A stretch of DNA of 64,000 bases from an uncultured Allorhizobium sp. (lineage in GTDB: Bacteria; Pseudomonadota; Alphaproteobacteria; Rhizobiales; Rhizobiaceae): NCBI GenBank assembly GCA_958439205.1, contig OY288189.1, forward strand, positions 62,001 through 126,000, read 5' to 3'. Positions 17,636 to 27,200 of the stretch are shown in pieces. The stretch's first letter is position 1. Each line of letters begins with the position of its first letter. A program made the position numbers and the translations under genes. The notes below the pieces were generated by a model. The model saw only the letters and a list, made by a program, of their open reading frames with translations. It was not told the origin of the DNA and searched no databases.

Positions 17636-18676
17636 ATGCGCTTCAGCGTCCTATACATTGACGACGATGCAGCCATCGCCCGGCTGGTGCAAAAGCATAT
17701 GGGCCGCCTCGGACACGAGGTGGCACATGCCGAGAACCCCGACGAGGCCCTCCACCTCCTGCAGACCGACGTCTTCGATGTCGTCGTGCTTGACCACTAT
17801 CTGCGCCAGACGACCGGCCATGATGTGCTGGCCCGCATGCGGGAGGCCGAGATCGATGTGCCCGTGGTTTATGTCACGGGTTCCAACGAGGCGCAGGTTG
17901 CGATCGAAGCGATCAAGGCGGGTGCTGCCGACTATGTGATCAAGACCGTCAGCGACGACTTTCTCTCGCTGCTGTCCAGCGCCATCGAGCAGACGGTGGC
18001 AAACGCACAGCTGCGGGCGGCAAAGGTCCGGGCTGACGAGGAGATCCGTCTGGGCAAGGAGCGGGCAGAAGCGCTTCTCGCCGAGGTGAACCACCGTGTC
18101 GCCAATTCGCTGGCGCTGGTCGCAAGCCTTCTCAGGTTGCAGATCTCCAGCGCCAGGAGCGAAGAGGTGAAGGCGGAGCTTGCAGAGACCCAGGCGCGCA
18201 TTACCGCCATCGCCGGCATGCATCGCAGCCTCTACACCTCGGACGATGTCAGCCGGGTCGAACTCGACCGGTATCTCAGCCGCCTCACCGCAGAACTCTA
18301 CAGCTCGCTGCACAGCGCGGAAAAGCCGATCCGCCTGCTGCTTGATGCCGATCAGATTTCGATGAGCGCGGACAAGGCGGTTTCGGTCGGCATGATCGTG
18401 ACCGAACTCGTCACCAATGCCTTCAAATATGCCTATGCCCCCGGGCAGCCCGGCGATATCCGCGTGCACCTGAAGATGCTCCCCGACGGTGCAGCCATGC
18501 TGCGCGTCGAAGACGACGGCATCGGCATCGATCCTGAGAGTGCGCCCAAGGGTACCGGCCTTGGCAGCCGTATCGTCAAATCCATGGCGGCGACGCTGGG
18601 GGACGGTCTGCATTATCTCGAAGGCATGAATGGCACCGTGGCCGAGGTTCCCCTGAAGCTCGACGGCGCGGGCTGA
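17636..18676 (+). CDS. Receiver-HisKA_2 hybrid sensor kinase
   Basis: This 346-residue cytoplasmic protein has an N-terminal receiver domain (about 1-120; acidic residues IDDD, phosphoacceptor Asp53 in VVLDHYL) joined to a HisKA_2 kinase. The kinase has a dimerisation helix with His153 (EVNHRVANSLALV) and a HATPase with MIVTELVTNAFKYAY and GTGLGSRIV. No membrane segment or output domain is seen. The receiver in front of the kinase core suggests input by phosphotransfer instead of ligand binding, which fits its position after a CHASE3 kinase and a stand-alone receiver. The final target is not visible in the window. Confidence 0.88.
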   Translation: MRFSVLYIDDDAAIARLVQKHMGRLGHEVAHAENPDEALHLLQTDVFDVVVLDHYLRQTTGHDVLARMREAEIDVPVVYVTGSNEAQVAIEAIKAGAADYVIKTVSDDFLSLLSSAIEQTVANAQLRAAKVRADEEIRLGKERAEALLAEVNHRVANSLALVASLLRLQISSARSEEVKAELAETQARITAIAGMHRSLYTSDDVSRVELDRYLSRLTAELYSSLHSAEKPIRLLLDADQISMSADKAVSVGMIVTELVTNAFKYAYAPGQPGDIRVHLKMLPDGAAMLRVEDDGIGIDPESAPKGTGLGSRIVKSMAATLGDGLHYLEGMNGTVAEVPLKLDGAG

Positions 18677-18763
18677 GGCGCGTTTACCAGTCTAGCGTCC
18701 GGTGATTTGCCAGCGACCCGATTTGCGTTAGGGTCGCGCCGCAGACATTAAGGGTTGTTCTTC

Positions 18764-19978
18764 ATGAGCTTGGCCGGAAAGCGCATTTTGCTGGTTATCG
18801 CGGGTGGTATCGCCGCCTACAAGAGCCTCGACCTCATCAGGAGGCTCCGGGAGCGCGGTGCAAGCGTGCGCCCGATCATGACCCGTGGCGCCCAGGAATT
18901 CGTCACGCCGCTCGCCGTCGGCGCTCTCTCGGCCTCCCATGTCTATACCGAGCTCTTCTCCCGCGAGGACGAGCAGGATGTCGGCCATATCCGGCTGGCG
19001 CGCGAATGTGACCTCGTGCTCGTTGCCCCCGCCACTGCCGACCTGATGGCGAAGATGGCGAACGGGCTGGCTGATGACCTTGCGTCCACCGTGCTGCTCG
19101 CGACCGACCGTCCCGTGCTGATTGCGCCTGCCATGAACCCGAAGATGTGGGCACATCCGGCCACGCAGAGAAACTTTGCGGTGCTCCAGCGCGATGGCAT
19201 CCAGGCGATCGGACCGATGGAGGGCGAGATGGCCGAAAGCGGCGAGCGCGGGCGCGGTCGCATGGCCGAGCCACTCGACATCGTTGCCCGGGTCGAAGAC
19301 CTGCTCTCCGGCCCGAAGCCACTTAGCGGCATGAAGGCGATCGTCACCTCCGGGCCGACCCATGAGCCGATCGATCCCGTGCGCTATATCGCCAATCGCT
19401 CCTCGGGCAAGCAGGGGCATGCGATCGCGGCGGCCCTGGCACGTCTCGGCGCGGACGTGACGCTGGTTTCCGGGCCGGTCACGATCGCGGATCCCATGGG
19501 CGTGAAAACCCTTCATGTCGAGCGCGCAGACGAGATGCGCGACGCTGTTCTTTCGGCCCTTCCTGCCGATATCGCTGTCATGGTCGCCGCCGTCGCCGAC
19601 TGGCGGGTGGCAACCTCAGCGGAACAGAAGATCAAGAAGCAGCCGGGCGAGGCGCCGCCGCCGCTCGAGCTCACGGAAAACCCTGATATCCTCAAGACCG
19701 TTGGCCATCATGCTCAGCGTCCTCGTCTCGTCGTCGGCTTTGCCGCCGAGACTGAGAATGTCGAGGAGAACGGCAAGGGCAAACTTGAGCGCAAGGGCGC
19801 CGACCTGATCGTCGCCAACGATGTGTCCCCGGAAACCGGGATCATGGGCGGAGACCGCAACCGGGTGAAACTGATCACCCGCGACGGCGTGGAAGGTTGG
19901 CCGGATCTGTCCAAGGAAGAGGTGGCCGAACGGCTGGCGCTCTGGATCGCAACCCAGATCGGGGGAACCGGCGCATGA
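18764..19978 (+). CDS. coaBC: Phosphopantothenoylcysteine synthetase/decarboxylase
   Basis: This bifunctional coenzyme A enzyme ligates phosphopantothenate to cysteine (CoaB) and decarboxylates the product to 4'-phosphopantetheine (CoaC). It has 404 residues. The N-terminal flavin-dependent CoaC half has GGIAAYKS, His75 in VGHIRLAR and Asn125 in PAMNPKMW. The C-terminal CoaB half (about 190-404) has TSGPTHEPIDPVRYI, ANRSSGKQG, IKKQPGE and VGFAAET. At the flap where E. coli has catalytic Cys158, this protein has Ser159 in ESGERGRGRM. The ATG at 18764 is chosen over a TTG at 18755. Its stop overlaps the next gene by four bases. Confidence 0.95.
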   Translation: MSLAGKRILLVIAGGIAAYKSLDLIRRLRERGASVRPIMTRGAQEFVTPLAVGALSASHVYTELFSREDEQDVGHIRLARECDLVLVAPATADLMAKMANGLADDLASTVLLATDRPVLIAPAMNPKMWAHPATQRNFAVLQRDGIQAIGPMEGEMAESGERGRGRMAEPLDIVARVEDLLSGPKPLSGMKAIVTSGPTHEPIDPVRYIANRSSGKQGHAIAAALARLGADVTLVSGPVTIADPMGVKTLHVERADEMRDAVLSALPADIAVMVAAVADWRVATSAEQKIKKQPGEAPPPLELTENPDILKTVGHHAQRPRLVVGFAAETENVEENGKGKLERKGADLIVANDVSPETGIMGGDRNRVKLITRDGVEGWPDLSKEEVAERLALWIATQIGGTGA

Positions 19979-20328
19979 GCCTGTTTACCCGCCCCGATTT
20001 CGATGCCTTCGCTAAAGGCTTTGCCGGAACCACACTCATCGATCAGTGGGATAGCCGTATCGCCAAGGTCGGAGACAAGGTCTTTGCACTGCTAACGGAC
20101 GCCGAACGGCGCATCTGCTTCAAGGTCAGCGAGGAAAGCTTCGAGATCCTGACATCACTTCAGGGCGTTTCGCAGGCGCCCTATTTCGCCAAGCGCAAGT
20201 GGGTGACGGTGAACCCGGATACGGAACTCAGCGAAGCCGATGTGCGAGAATATCTCACGCGCTCCTATCGCACGGTCAGCGCCTCGCTGACACGCAAGCT
20301 GCGCGCGGAACTCGGCATCGTCGAGTAA
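19975..20328 (+). CDS. MmcQ/YjbR family protein
   Basis: The 117-residue protein matches the MmcQ/YjbR family, small cytoplasmic proteins with a double-wing DNA-binding-like fold and no settled function. Family-like features are WDSRIAKVGDKVFALL near the N terminus, the KVSEESFEILT segment, and the C-terminal SYRTVSASLTRKLRAEL helix. It overlaps the coaBC stop by four bases (ATGA), so it is translationally coupled to coaBC. Nothing in the sequence ties it to coenzyme A synthesis. It ends ten bases from the convergent amidotransferase gene. Confidence 0.8.
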   Translation: MSLFTRPDFDAFAKGFAGTTLIDQWDSRIAKVGDKVFALLTDAERRICFKVSEESFEILTSLQGVSQAPYFAKRKWVTVNPDTELSEADVREYLTRSYRTVSASLTRKLRAELGIVE

Positions 20329-20338
20329 AACCCAGGCC

Positions 20339-21166
20339 TCAGCCTGCGGCCATGGCCGGTTGACGGATCTGGTCCACCCGGGTGCGCTCGACTTCTGGCT
20401 TGAACTCGGCGGCATCCAGGCCGTTTTCGCTGAGGATCACGGCACTGCCGGCGGGAATTTCCACCCAGGTATCCGTCTCGTCGTTCAGAGGCTCCGACAC
20501 GAGACAGAAGCTGCCCTTCGGCCCCATGGGTGCTGCAAACAGCGTCGGCGCATATTCATCCGTCGAGTAGCGCACGGCATAGAGCGTCTTGCCATCAGAG
20601 AAGGCCGCTGTCAGGCGGATGCGGGCCGTGCCCGTCAGATGCAGGCTGATCTGCTCGACGAAGCCCACGGCCTCGCTCATCGCAGCGATCGGGCGTTCCC
20701 TCAGGCCGAACTGGAGGGCAAGCAGGAAAAGCAGCTCGCTGTCGGTCGTGCCGACGCGTGCGTGGAAATGCTCGTCATCCAGCATGCCTTCCATCGGCCG
20801 GCGAATGCGATCGAAATTGTCGATCTGGCCGTTATGCATAAAGGACCAGTTGCCCTGGACGAAGGGATGGCAGTTGTCGCGGCGGGTCGCGCCATGGGTC
20901 GCGGCGCGCACATGGGCGAGGAAGAGCGGGGAGCGGATCTGGCTTGCAAGGCTCTTCAGATTGCAGTCGGACCAAGCCGGAAGCACATCCCGGAAGCGGC
21001 CTGGCTCAGGACGGTCACCATACCAGGCGAGGCCGAAGCCATCGCCATTGGTCGCCGTCTTGGCGCGGGTCGCACAATGGGATTGCTCGATCAGGGAATG
21101 CGCAGGCGAGGTGACAAGCTCCTCGAGGAAGATCGGAACGCCACGGTAAGCTGCCCAACGACACAT
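20339..21166 (-). CDS. Class II glutamine amidotransferase
   Basis: This 275-residue protein is an N-terminal-nucleophile amidohydrolase of the YafJ/EgtC group. The start MCRWAAYRG exposes Cys2 after methionine removal, which fixes the ATG at 21166 although the frame stays open to 21349. The family motifs NGDGFGLAWYG, AHVRAATHG and WSFMHNGQI are present. Such proteins are stand-alone glutamine- or gamma-glutamyl-hydrolysing domains; EgtC acts in ergothioneine synthesis, but no egtB or egtD is nearby, so that role is not supported here. It is divergent from the pirin gene. Confidence 0.87.
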   Translation of the reverse strand: MCRWAAYRGVPIFLEELVTSPAHSLIEQSHCATRAKTATNGDGFGLAWYGDRPEPGRFRDVLPAWSDCNLKSLASQIRSPLFLAHVRAATHGATRRDNCHPFVQGNWSFMHNGQIDNFDRIRRPMEGMLDDEHFHARVGTTDSELLFLLALQFGLRERPIAAMSEAVGFVEQISLHLTGTARIRLTAAFSDGKTLYAVRYSTDEYAPTLFAAPMGPKGSFCLVSEPLNDETDTWVEIPAGSAVILSENGLDAAEFKPEVERTRVDQIRQPAMAAG

Positions 21167-21258
21167 ATGCTTTTTGCCCCAGTTCCATCGAACCGACTGC
21201 TCGTTTTCAACAGTCTTCGCCCGATAGACTAATGATTTGCAAACATGGCATCCTTCAT

Positions 21259-21272
21259 GACAAAATTTTGTC
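21259..21272. promoter_or_regulatory. Palindrome between the amidotransferase and pirin genes
   Basis: GACAAAATTTTGTC is a perfect 14-bp palindrome in the 243-base divergent intergenic region, 92 bases upstream of the amidotransferase start and 137 upstream of the pirin start. Its position between divergent genes and AT-rich core fit an operator for a dimeric repressor. No specific regulator is suggested by the sequence. Confidence 0.4.
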
Positions 21273-21409
21273 GGGCAGTGCAACATTCTTCCTGCCGTCG
21301 ACTGGCACAAAAGTGAACACTGCGTTCTGTTCAGCGGGCCTGCGTGCACCGGCCCCCTCGCCTATATTGCTTGCCAAGAAGAGAGCCCGTTCCCCGAGGA
21401 GGTCACCGA

Positions 21410-22321
21410 ATGTCCATCCGCCCCGTCAAGCATGAGAGCCGTGCCACGCCGACCATGGAGGGTGCGGGCGTGAAGCTGCACCGCGTCTTCGGCTTCGGCG
21501 ACCCGTCGATGACCGACCCCTTCCTGATGATGGACGATTTCCGCAATGACGAGCCGATGGATTACCTCCGCGGCTTTCCCTGGCATCCGCATCGCGGCAT
21601 CGAGACGATCACCTATGTGCTAGCCGGCACTGTCGAGCATGGCGACAGCCTGGGCAACCAGGGCATGCTGGGCGCCGGCGACCTGCAATGGATGACTGCC
21701 GGCAGCGGCATCCTGCATCAGGAAATGCCGAAGGGCGACTTTGCTGGCCGCATGCATGGCTTCCAGCTCTGGGCCAATCTGCCGTCTTCGCTGAAGATGA
21801 CGAAGCCGCGCTATCAGGACATCAAGTCGCCCGAGATCCCCGTTGTCATCGATGATGACGGCACGTCTGTGCGGGTTATCTGTGGCGACTTCTGGGGCAA
21901 GAGCGGCCCTGTCGACGGCATCGCTGCCGAGCCAGTCTATCTCGACATCTCGGTGCCGCCCGGCAAGCGCAAGACATTCCCGGTCGACACCTATCGCTCG
22001 GCCTTCGCCTATATCTTCGCCGGCTCCGGCTCGTTCCGCGACGCCTCCAAACCCTTCGGCGTCAAGGTCGAGAAGGAATATATGGGCGAGGAGTTGAACA
22101 TCCGCGACCTCTCCGGCAACCGCACGCTCGTCGTTTTCGACACCGGAGACGAGATCACCGTGCAGGCCGGCGAACAGGGCATCCGCTTCCTGCTGGTGAC
22201 CGGCAAGCCGATCAAGGAGCCTGTCGCCTGGCACGGGCCGATCGTGATGAACACCCGCGAGGAACTGATGCAGGCGATGAAAGAGTTGCAGAACGGAACC
22301 TTTATCAAGGCCGATCATTAA
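21410..22321 (+). CDS. Pirin family protein
   Basis: Pirins are bicupin, metal-binding proteins; some bacterial members have quercetinase activity, others act as regulators. This one has 303 residues. The N-terminal cupin carries the metal-site histidines in FPWHPHRGIETITYV, then VEHGDSLGNQG and GSGILHQEM. The C-terminal domain (about 180-290) is the Pirin_C cupin with FAYIFAGSG. I use the ATG at 21410, which has GAGGAGG seven bases upstream; the frame is open to 21344. It is monocistronic and ends in a strong terminator. Confidence 0.9.
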   Translation: MSIRPVKHESRATPTMEGAGVKLHRVFGFGDPSMTDPFLMMDDFRNDEPMDYLRGFPWHPHRGIETITYVLAGTVEHGDSLGNQGMLGAGDLQWMTAGSGILHQEMPKGDFAGRMHGFQLWANLPSSLKMTKPRYQDIKSPEIPVVIDDDGTSVRVICGDFWGKSGPVDGIAAEPVYLDISVPPGKRKTFPVDTYRSAFAYIFAGSGSFRDASKPFGVKVEKEYMGEELNIRDLSGNRTLVVFDTGDEITVQAGEQGIRFLLVTGKPIKEPVAWHGPIVMNTREELMQAMKELQNGTFIKADH

Positions 22322-22344
22322 CCCCACGCAGTCAAGTTCACTTC

Positions 22345-22376
22345 AACCCGGCGTCTCCAGCGCCGGGTTTTCTTTT
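22345..22376 (+). terminator. Terminator of the pirin gene
   Basis: The arms AACCCGGCG (22345-22353) and CGCCGGGTT (22361-22369) enclose a seven-base loop and are followed by TTTTCTTTT. It lies between the convergent pirin and thiD genes. The minus-strand side lacks a comparable T-run close to the stem, so it mainly serves pirin. Confidence 0.9.
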
Positions 22377-22399
22377 GCCTACATTTACCGTCTCTGAGT

Positions 22400-23227
22400 T
22401 CAAGCCGGCGTCGAGGCCGGCCACAAGGCATGAAAATGATGGACCGGACCATGGCCTGAGCCAACAGAGAGGTTGTCCGATGTCCGAACGGCCTCCTTAA
22501 GCCAGGTCTTGGCGGTGCGTACGGCCTCCTCGACATTTCTCCCCTTCGCCAGTTCAGCCGCCAGCGCACTCGACAGAGAGCAGCCGGTGCCATGGGTATT
22601 GCGGGTCTCGATACGGTCGGCCTCGAACCAGGTCACCTGTCCGTCCGCCACCAGCACATCAGGGCTTTCGCCACCGGCAAGATGGCCACCCTTGATCAAG
22701 ACGCCGCGGGGGCCGAGCGTCGTCAGCCTGATCGCCTGGGATTCCATGATGCGCCGGTCGCAGGCTTCGGGATCGCCGAGCAGGGCTGCAGCCTCAGGCA
22801 GATTCGGCGTGAGCAAGGTTGCAAGCGGCAGGAGTTCAGTCTTCAGCGCCTCGACGGCATCCGGATCGAGCAGGCTTGCCCCACCCTTGGCGATCATCAC
22901 GGGGTCGAGCACGATGGGAATGCCGCGATGGGGCTTCAGCGCCTCGGCGACGGCCCTTGCGATCCCGGCATTGGCGATCATCCCGATCTTCACGGCATCG
23001 ACCCTGATATCGGTAAAGACCATGCGGATCTGCTCGGAAACGAATTCGGGATCGAGCGGCACAACGGCAGAGACGCCTTGCGTGTTTTGCGCCGTGAGCG
23101 CGGTGATGGCCGCCATGCCATAGCAGCCACGGGCGGAGAAGGCCTTGAGATCGGCCTGAATGCCGGCACCACCGGAGGGATCGGAGCCGGCGATGGAAAG
23201 GACATTGCGGATTGGGTAGGCTGTCAT
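22400..23227 (-). CDS. thiD: Hydroxymethylpyrimidine/phosphomethylpyrimidine kinase
   Basis: ThiD phosphorylates HMP and then HMP-phosphate to give HMP-PP, the pyrimidine half of thiamine. The 275-residue ribokinase-fold protein shows the ThiD start SIAGSDPSGGAGIQADLK, MAAITALTAQNTQGV, VLDPVMIAKGG, and the catalytic GTGC motif (NTHGTGCSLSSAL). A GAGGAG ribosome-binding site precedes the ATG. A TPP riboswitch lies in its leader, which confirms a thiamine role. No other thi gene is in the window, so the kinase may serve both synthesis and HMP salvage. Confidence 0.96.
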   Translation of the reverse strand: MTAYPIRNVLSIAGSDPSGGAGIQADLKAFSARGCYGMAAITALTAQNTQGVSAVVPLDPEFVSEQIRMVFTDIRVDAVKIGMIANAGIARAVAEALKPHRGIPIVLDPVMIAKGGASLLDPDAVEALKTELLPLATLLTPNLPEAAALLGDPEACDRRIMESQAIRLTTLGPRGVLIKGGHLAGGESPDVLVADGQVTWFEADRIETRNTHGTGCSLSSALAAELAKGRNVEEAVRTAKTWLKEAVRTSDNLSVGSGHGPVHHFHALWPASTPA

Positions 23228-23287
23228 GTCTGCTTCTCCTCAGACGGCGAAGAAGCGACGGGCAGGACGCGGAGAGCCCGCGGCACC

Positions 23288-23373
23288 CGAGCGACTCCCT
23301 CCGCCAGCATGATCTGGTTCAGGTTCAAAGGGTGCTTCTCAGCCCGGCTTGCGCCAGACGCCCCTGTCTCTCG
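23288..23373 (-). ncRNA. TPP riboswitch (THI element)
   Basis: On the minus strand the leader of thiD contains the conserved TPP aptamer segments in order: CAGGGGCG, GGCTGAGAAG, CACCC, GAACCTGA, CCAGATCATGCTGGCG and GGAGGGA. Helix P1 can form from plus 23366-23373 and 23288-23295 with one mismatch. The P3 side arm is short (TCTGGCGCAAGCC). The aptamer ends 60 bases before the thiD ATG, and a CGCGG/CCGCG hairpin lies in between as a possible expression platform. TPP binding would repress thiD. Confidence 0.93.
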
Positions 23374-23502
23374 TGTCAAAGACTAGGGCAGAGAGAAGGC
23401 CCTGTCACCTGTCATCCCGGCCTATCCCGATTAAGTGTTTGCAGGCCGGGTTCAGAGCCGGTACGGGAGCCTCATCTTGCGTTCGACCAAAGGATCCAGG
23501 CC

Positions 23503-24177
23503 TTGCATCATTCCCCCGACCGGCTTTTCGACCGCTTCTACGACGCCTTCCTCTTCGATATGGACGGCACGCTACTCAACTCCATCGCCGCGGCCGAGCG
23601 CGTCTGGAGCCGTTGGGCGCTCAAGCATGGGCTTGATCTCCAAACCTTCCTGCCGAGCATGCATGGCAAGCGCGGGGTCGACACGATCAGCGCGCTGAAC
23701 CTGCCCGGCATCGACGTGGTGCAGGAGGCCCTTGAAGTGGAGCGCGGCGAGATCGAGGATCTCGAGGGCATCGTTCCCATCCCGGGCGCCATCGCCTTCC
23801 TTCAGAGCCTGCCGGCCGAGCGCTGGGCCATCGTGACCTCGGCACCCTCAGCCCTCGCCCGCGCGCGCATCGGCGCTGCCGGCCTGCCGCAGCCGCTGCA
23901 GATCGTGACAGCGGAAGACGTCAAGATCGGCAAACCCGATCCCGCTGGCTATCGCCTTGGGGCAGAGCGGCTCGGTTTCGATCCTTCCCGCTGCCTGGTG
24001 TTCGAGGATGTGCTGGCCGGCGTCAGGGCTGGAGAGGCCGCGGGCGCCGATGTCGCCGTCATCACGGCAACGCACACCCATCCGCTCGACACGACCCATC
24101 CGACCATCGCAAGCTACGAGCAACTGCGCGTCGATTTCCACCCTTCGCAAGGGCTGCGGATCGGGCCTGCGCGCTGA
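23503..24177 (+). CDS. HAD-family phosphatase
   Basis: The 224-residue protein is a haloacid dehalogenase-type phosphatase of the sugar-phosphatase subgroup. Motif I is FLFDMDGTLLNS (nucleophile and general acid aspartates), motif II is IVTSAPS, motif III is VKIGKPDPAGY and motif IV is VFEDVLAGVRAGEAAG. A helical cap domain lies between motifs I and II, as in YfbT/YniC phosphatases of small sugar phosphates. No ATG precedes motif I in frame. I use the TTG at 23503, which has AAGGA eight bases upstream. The start is the least certain part of the call. It runs convergently to the autotransporter gene. Confidence 0.85.
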   Translation: MHHSPDRLFDRFYDAFLFDMDGTLLNSIAAAERVWSRWALKHGLDLQTFLPSMHGKRGVDTISALNLPGIDVVQEALEVERGEIEDLEGIVPIPGAIAFLQSLPAERWAIVTSAPSALARARIGAAGLPQPLQIVTAEDVKIGKPDPAGYRLGAERLGFDPSRCLVFEDVLAGVRAGEAAGADVAVITATHTHPLDTTHPTIASYEQLRVDFHPSQGLRIGPAR

Positions 24178-24185
24178 ATGGAAAC

Positions 24186-24207
24186 GCGGGGCGCTCAGCC
24201 GCCCCGC
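24186..24207. terminator. Hairpin between the HAD and autotransporter genes
   Basis: GCGGGGCG (24186-24193) pairs perfectly with CGCCCCGC (24200-24207) around a CTCAGC loop. It lies nine bases after the HAD stop and 16 bases after the end of the convergent autotransporter gene. The T-run is weak on both sides (GTTTCC on the minus strand), so termination is possible but not certain. Confidence 0.5.
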
Positions 24208-24223
24208 ACTGGTTGAACTCTCG

Positions 24224-27200
24224 TCAAAACTGCTTCTGGAAGCTCAGTTTGACGGATTGCGCATTGCCACGGTTGCTGTAGCTGCCGTCGAAATCGAGAC
24301 CGACCGTCGTCATCGGGGCGATGGGCATATCGATGCCGGCCTGCAGGACGAGGCTGTTTTCGGCGACCGTCTTGCTGGAGGTGACAAAATCGCTGCCACC
24401 GGAAAAGGACAGGGTCGAGGCCGTTTCCGTATCGCCGAAAGCATGCTGCCATCCGGCAGCCCCCCGGACTGTTGCATTCACGCCGGCCAGCGCCACCTCG
24501 GTCGCGGCCCGCAGACCGATATTGGTGAAGGTCAGGTTCATGTCATTCGCCTCACGCGACAGGGAGGCTGCACCGCCCTCTTCGGTGAAGGCGGGCGTGT
24601 GCATGTGGACCTGGGCGAGGTTCACGAAGGGCTCTAGACGCACGTCCTGGACCTTGATCTCATAGCCCAGCTCCGCAAAGGCCTGTGCGGTATTCGTCCC
24701 GTAGTCCGCCGAGAGCTGGTCGGTGAAGCCGCCAAAATCGACGGTGCGTTCTGTCGAGACCTCCTGGTGCTTGTAGAGCGCACCGAAGCGAAATGCGAGC
24801 GGACCCCACTGGTTGCCGCCATAGATCCCGATATCGAAATCATCGCTGTCGCCGCTCGACAGACCGTCGCTCAGCTCGAAGGATGCCGCGCCATAACCGC
24901 CGAGAATGCCGAGGCGCCAGGTGGTGTCGGCCAGCACTGTGTCGATGCCGAAGGCTATGCCGCCGATCGAATTGGAAAGATCGGCATCGCCGTTCTCGCC
25001 GAAGCTCTTGCCCCAGCCGCCATAGGCTTCCGCCCAGGCAACGGGGCCGGCCTTTTCCGGTGTCACCAGGATCGACTCGGCCGCCAGTTCTGCAGGTGTC
25101 TTCGCCTTTTCTTCACCATAGGCCAGCGCAGCGGTATTGCCGCCCGTGGTGCTGCCGAGGGAGACGACATTGGTTTGGCCAGCACCAACGGAGCCGAAGG
25201 CGGAGCGCATACGATTGCCGCCCAAGCTGCGGATCAGGCCGCTATTATCCAAGCTCGCACTGACGCTCTGGCCATGAACTTCGCCGGAAAGCTGCTGGAA
25301 GGCCGTCGCGGCCGCGTCATCGTCCAGGACAACAACCGCATCGTAGACCGCATTGCCCGAGCCCAGGCTTTCGATTGCGCCTGCCGTCGCAGACTGGTTC
25401 GTCGATTGCGCGATATCGGCGAAGTCGGTCGCATTGCGGGTCAGTGTCAGCGTCACATCATTCGCATCGTAGCCGAGCGCGGCATCAAGGAAGCTGTAGT
25501 CCGTATCGACCGTGTCGAAGGTTCCGGTCAGGCCGCCATCGGCCGAGAGGATGACATAGGACTGGTTGGCCGCATAACCGCTGGAAGGCCCAACATGGAG
25601 GACGGAGCCTCCGGTGAGGTGTGCCGCGCCTGTGGCATGCAAGAGGTCGCTGGCGCCGGTCGAGGTGTTGACGTCGACCTCATAGGTCGCGCCCGCGTCG
25701 AAGATCAAATTGCCGTCGACCGTCAGGGTTCCCACGCCGGAGCCCCCGGGCGTCACCGTGGCACCACTGGAGACCGTGGTCTCCCCCACCGTGCCCGTCC
25801 CGCTCAGCGTTCCCCAGCCGGAGACAGAAAGTGTGCCGCCAAGCGTGGCGTTGACGAGGTCTAGCGTGCCGCCGGTGATATTCGTATCGCCGGTGAAAGC
25901 GCTGCCATTGCCTGCGTAGATGACCGTGCCATTGGCCACAGCGATCTCGCCGGTTCCTTCGATGCGCGCGTCGAAGGAAACATCATCACCGCCGAAATTG
26001 AAAACGAGCTTGCCCGTACCGTCGCCAAAATCAATTTCGTTGACATCGAAACTGGCACTGCCGCCCGCCGTCTGCCCAAGGGCTGCGCCGATGATGAACG
26101 TGCCTGTGGAACCAGCCTGCCGGGCAATCTTGATCTCGTCTGCGGACACGAAGCCGCCGCCTGTGACAATCAGCGTGCCAGTGCCCGCGTTGCCGATCAA
26201 GAGGTCCCCGGTGGTGTCCCAGGTCGAGCCATTGCCGGAAACCGTGGCGGTGCCTATCGATCCGGCTTCATTGCCGATGAGACTGCGCAGCGAAGTCACG
26301 TCGCCGCCCAGGGCGATGGTCATCGCACCATCTCCGAAAAGGCCAACATTCAGGTCGCTCGACACGTTCCAGCGTGAGCCGTTGCCGGTGACGAGCATCT
26401 CGCCATTGGAGTGTGCCAGATTGCCGAGGATGCCCTGCAGGTTTTCAATCAGGCCACCTGCCGAGATCGTCACCGAGCCTTCTGAAAGGTTGTTATGACT
26501 GACGATAAGGTCGCCGCTCATGATCCAGCTCGAACCCGTACCATTCACTGTGGCTTCGCTGTCGGAGCCATTCTCCGTGCCGACATAACCGTCTGTGCTG
26601 GTCAGGTCACCGCCGGTCAGAAGCTGGAGCGTGCCATCGCCGACATTGCCGACGAAGAAGACACCGGTGTTTTGCCAGAGACTGCCGTCGCCGGAGATCG
26701 TGACGAGGCCGGATCCGGAGGCCTCGTGGCCGATGAGGCCACCGGTCGAGGTGATCTTGCCGCCATTGGTGATGTTGACGGTGCCTTCGCCCAGCCCACC
26801 GACGCTGACGCTGTTGGAGAGGCTCCAGAGCGAGCCCGTTCCGTCGACGTTGACCGTGCCTTCCGAGTCTGTGCTGTCGCCCAGGACCGCAGAGGTGCCG
26901 CTGACTGTCGCGCCGGCGAGGACATCCAAGGTTCCGTTGCCTGCGACCGAGCTGGACGTGTCGGAGCGATCACCACCGACAAGGAGGGCACCAGTGGTCC
27001 AGCTGGAGCCAGTGCCGCTGACGGTGACCGATGATGTTGAGTGGCGGCCGATGACAGCCCCGCCATTCGACACAGTGGCGCCAGCGAGAATGTCCAGTGT
27101 GGCGTCACCGAAGGAGCCGACAAAGAGCTCTCCGGTGTTGACCCAGGTGGTCCCTGCACCCGTCACCGTGACGCTGCTGCCGTCGGTATCCGCCCCAGTG

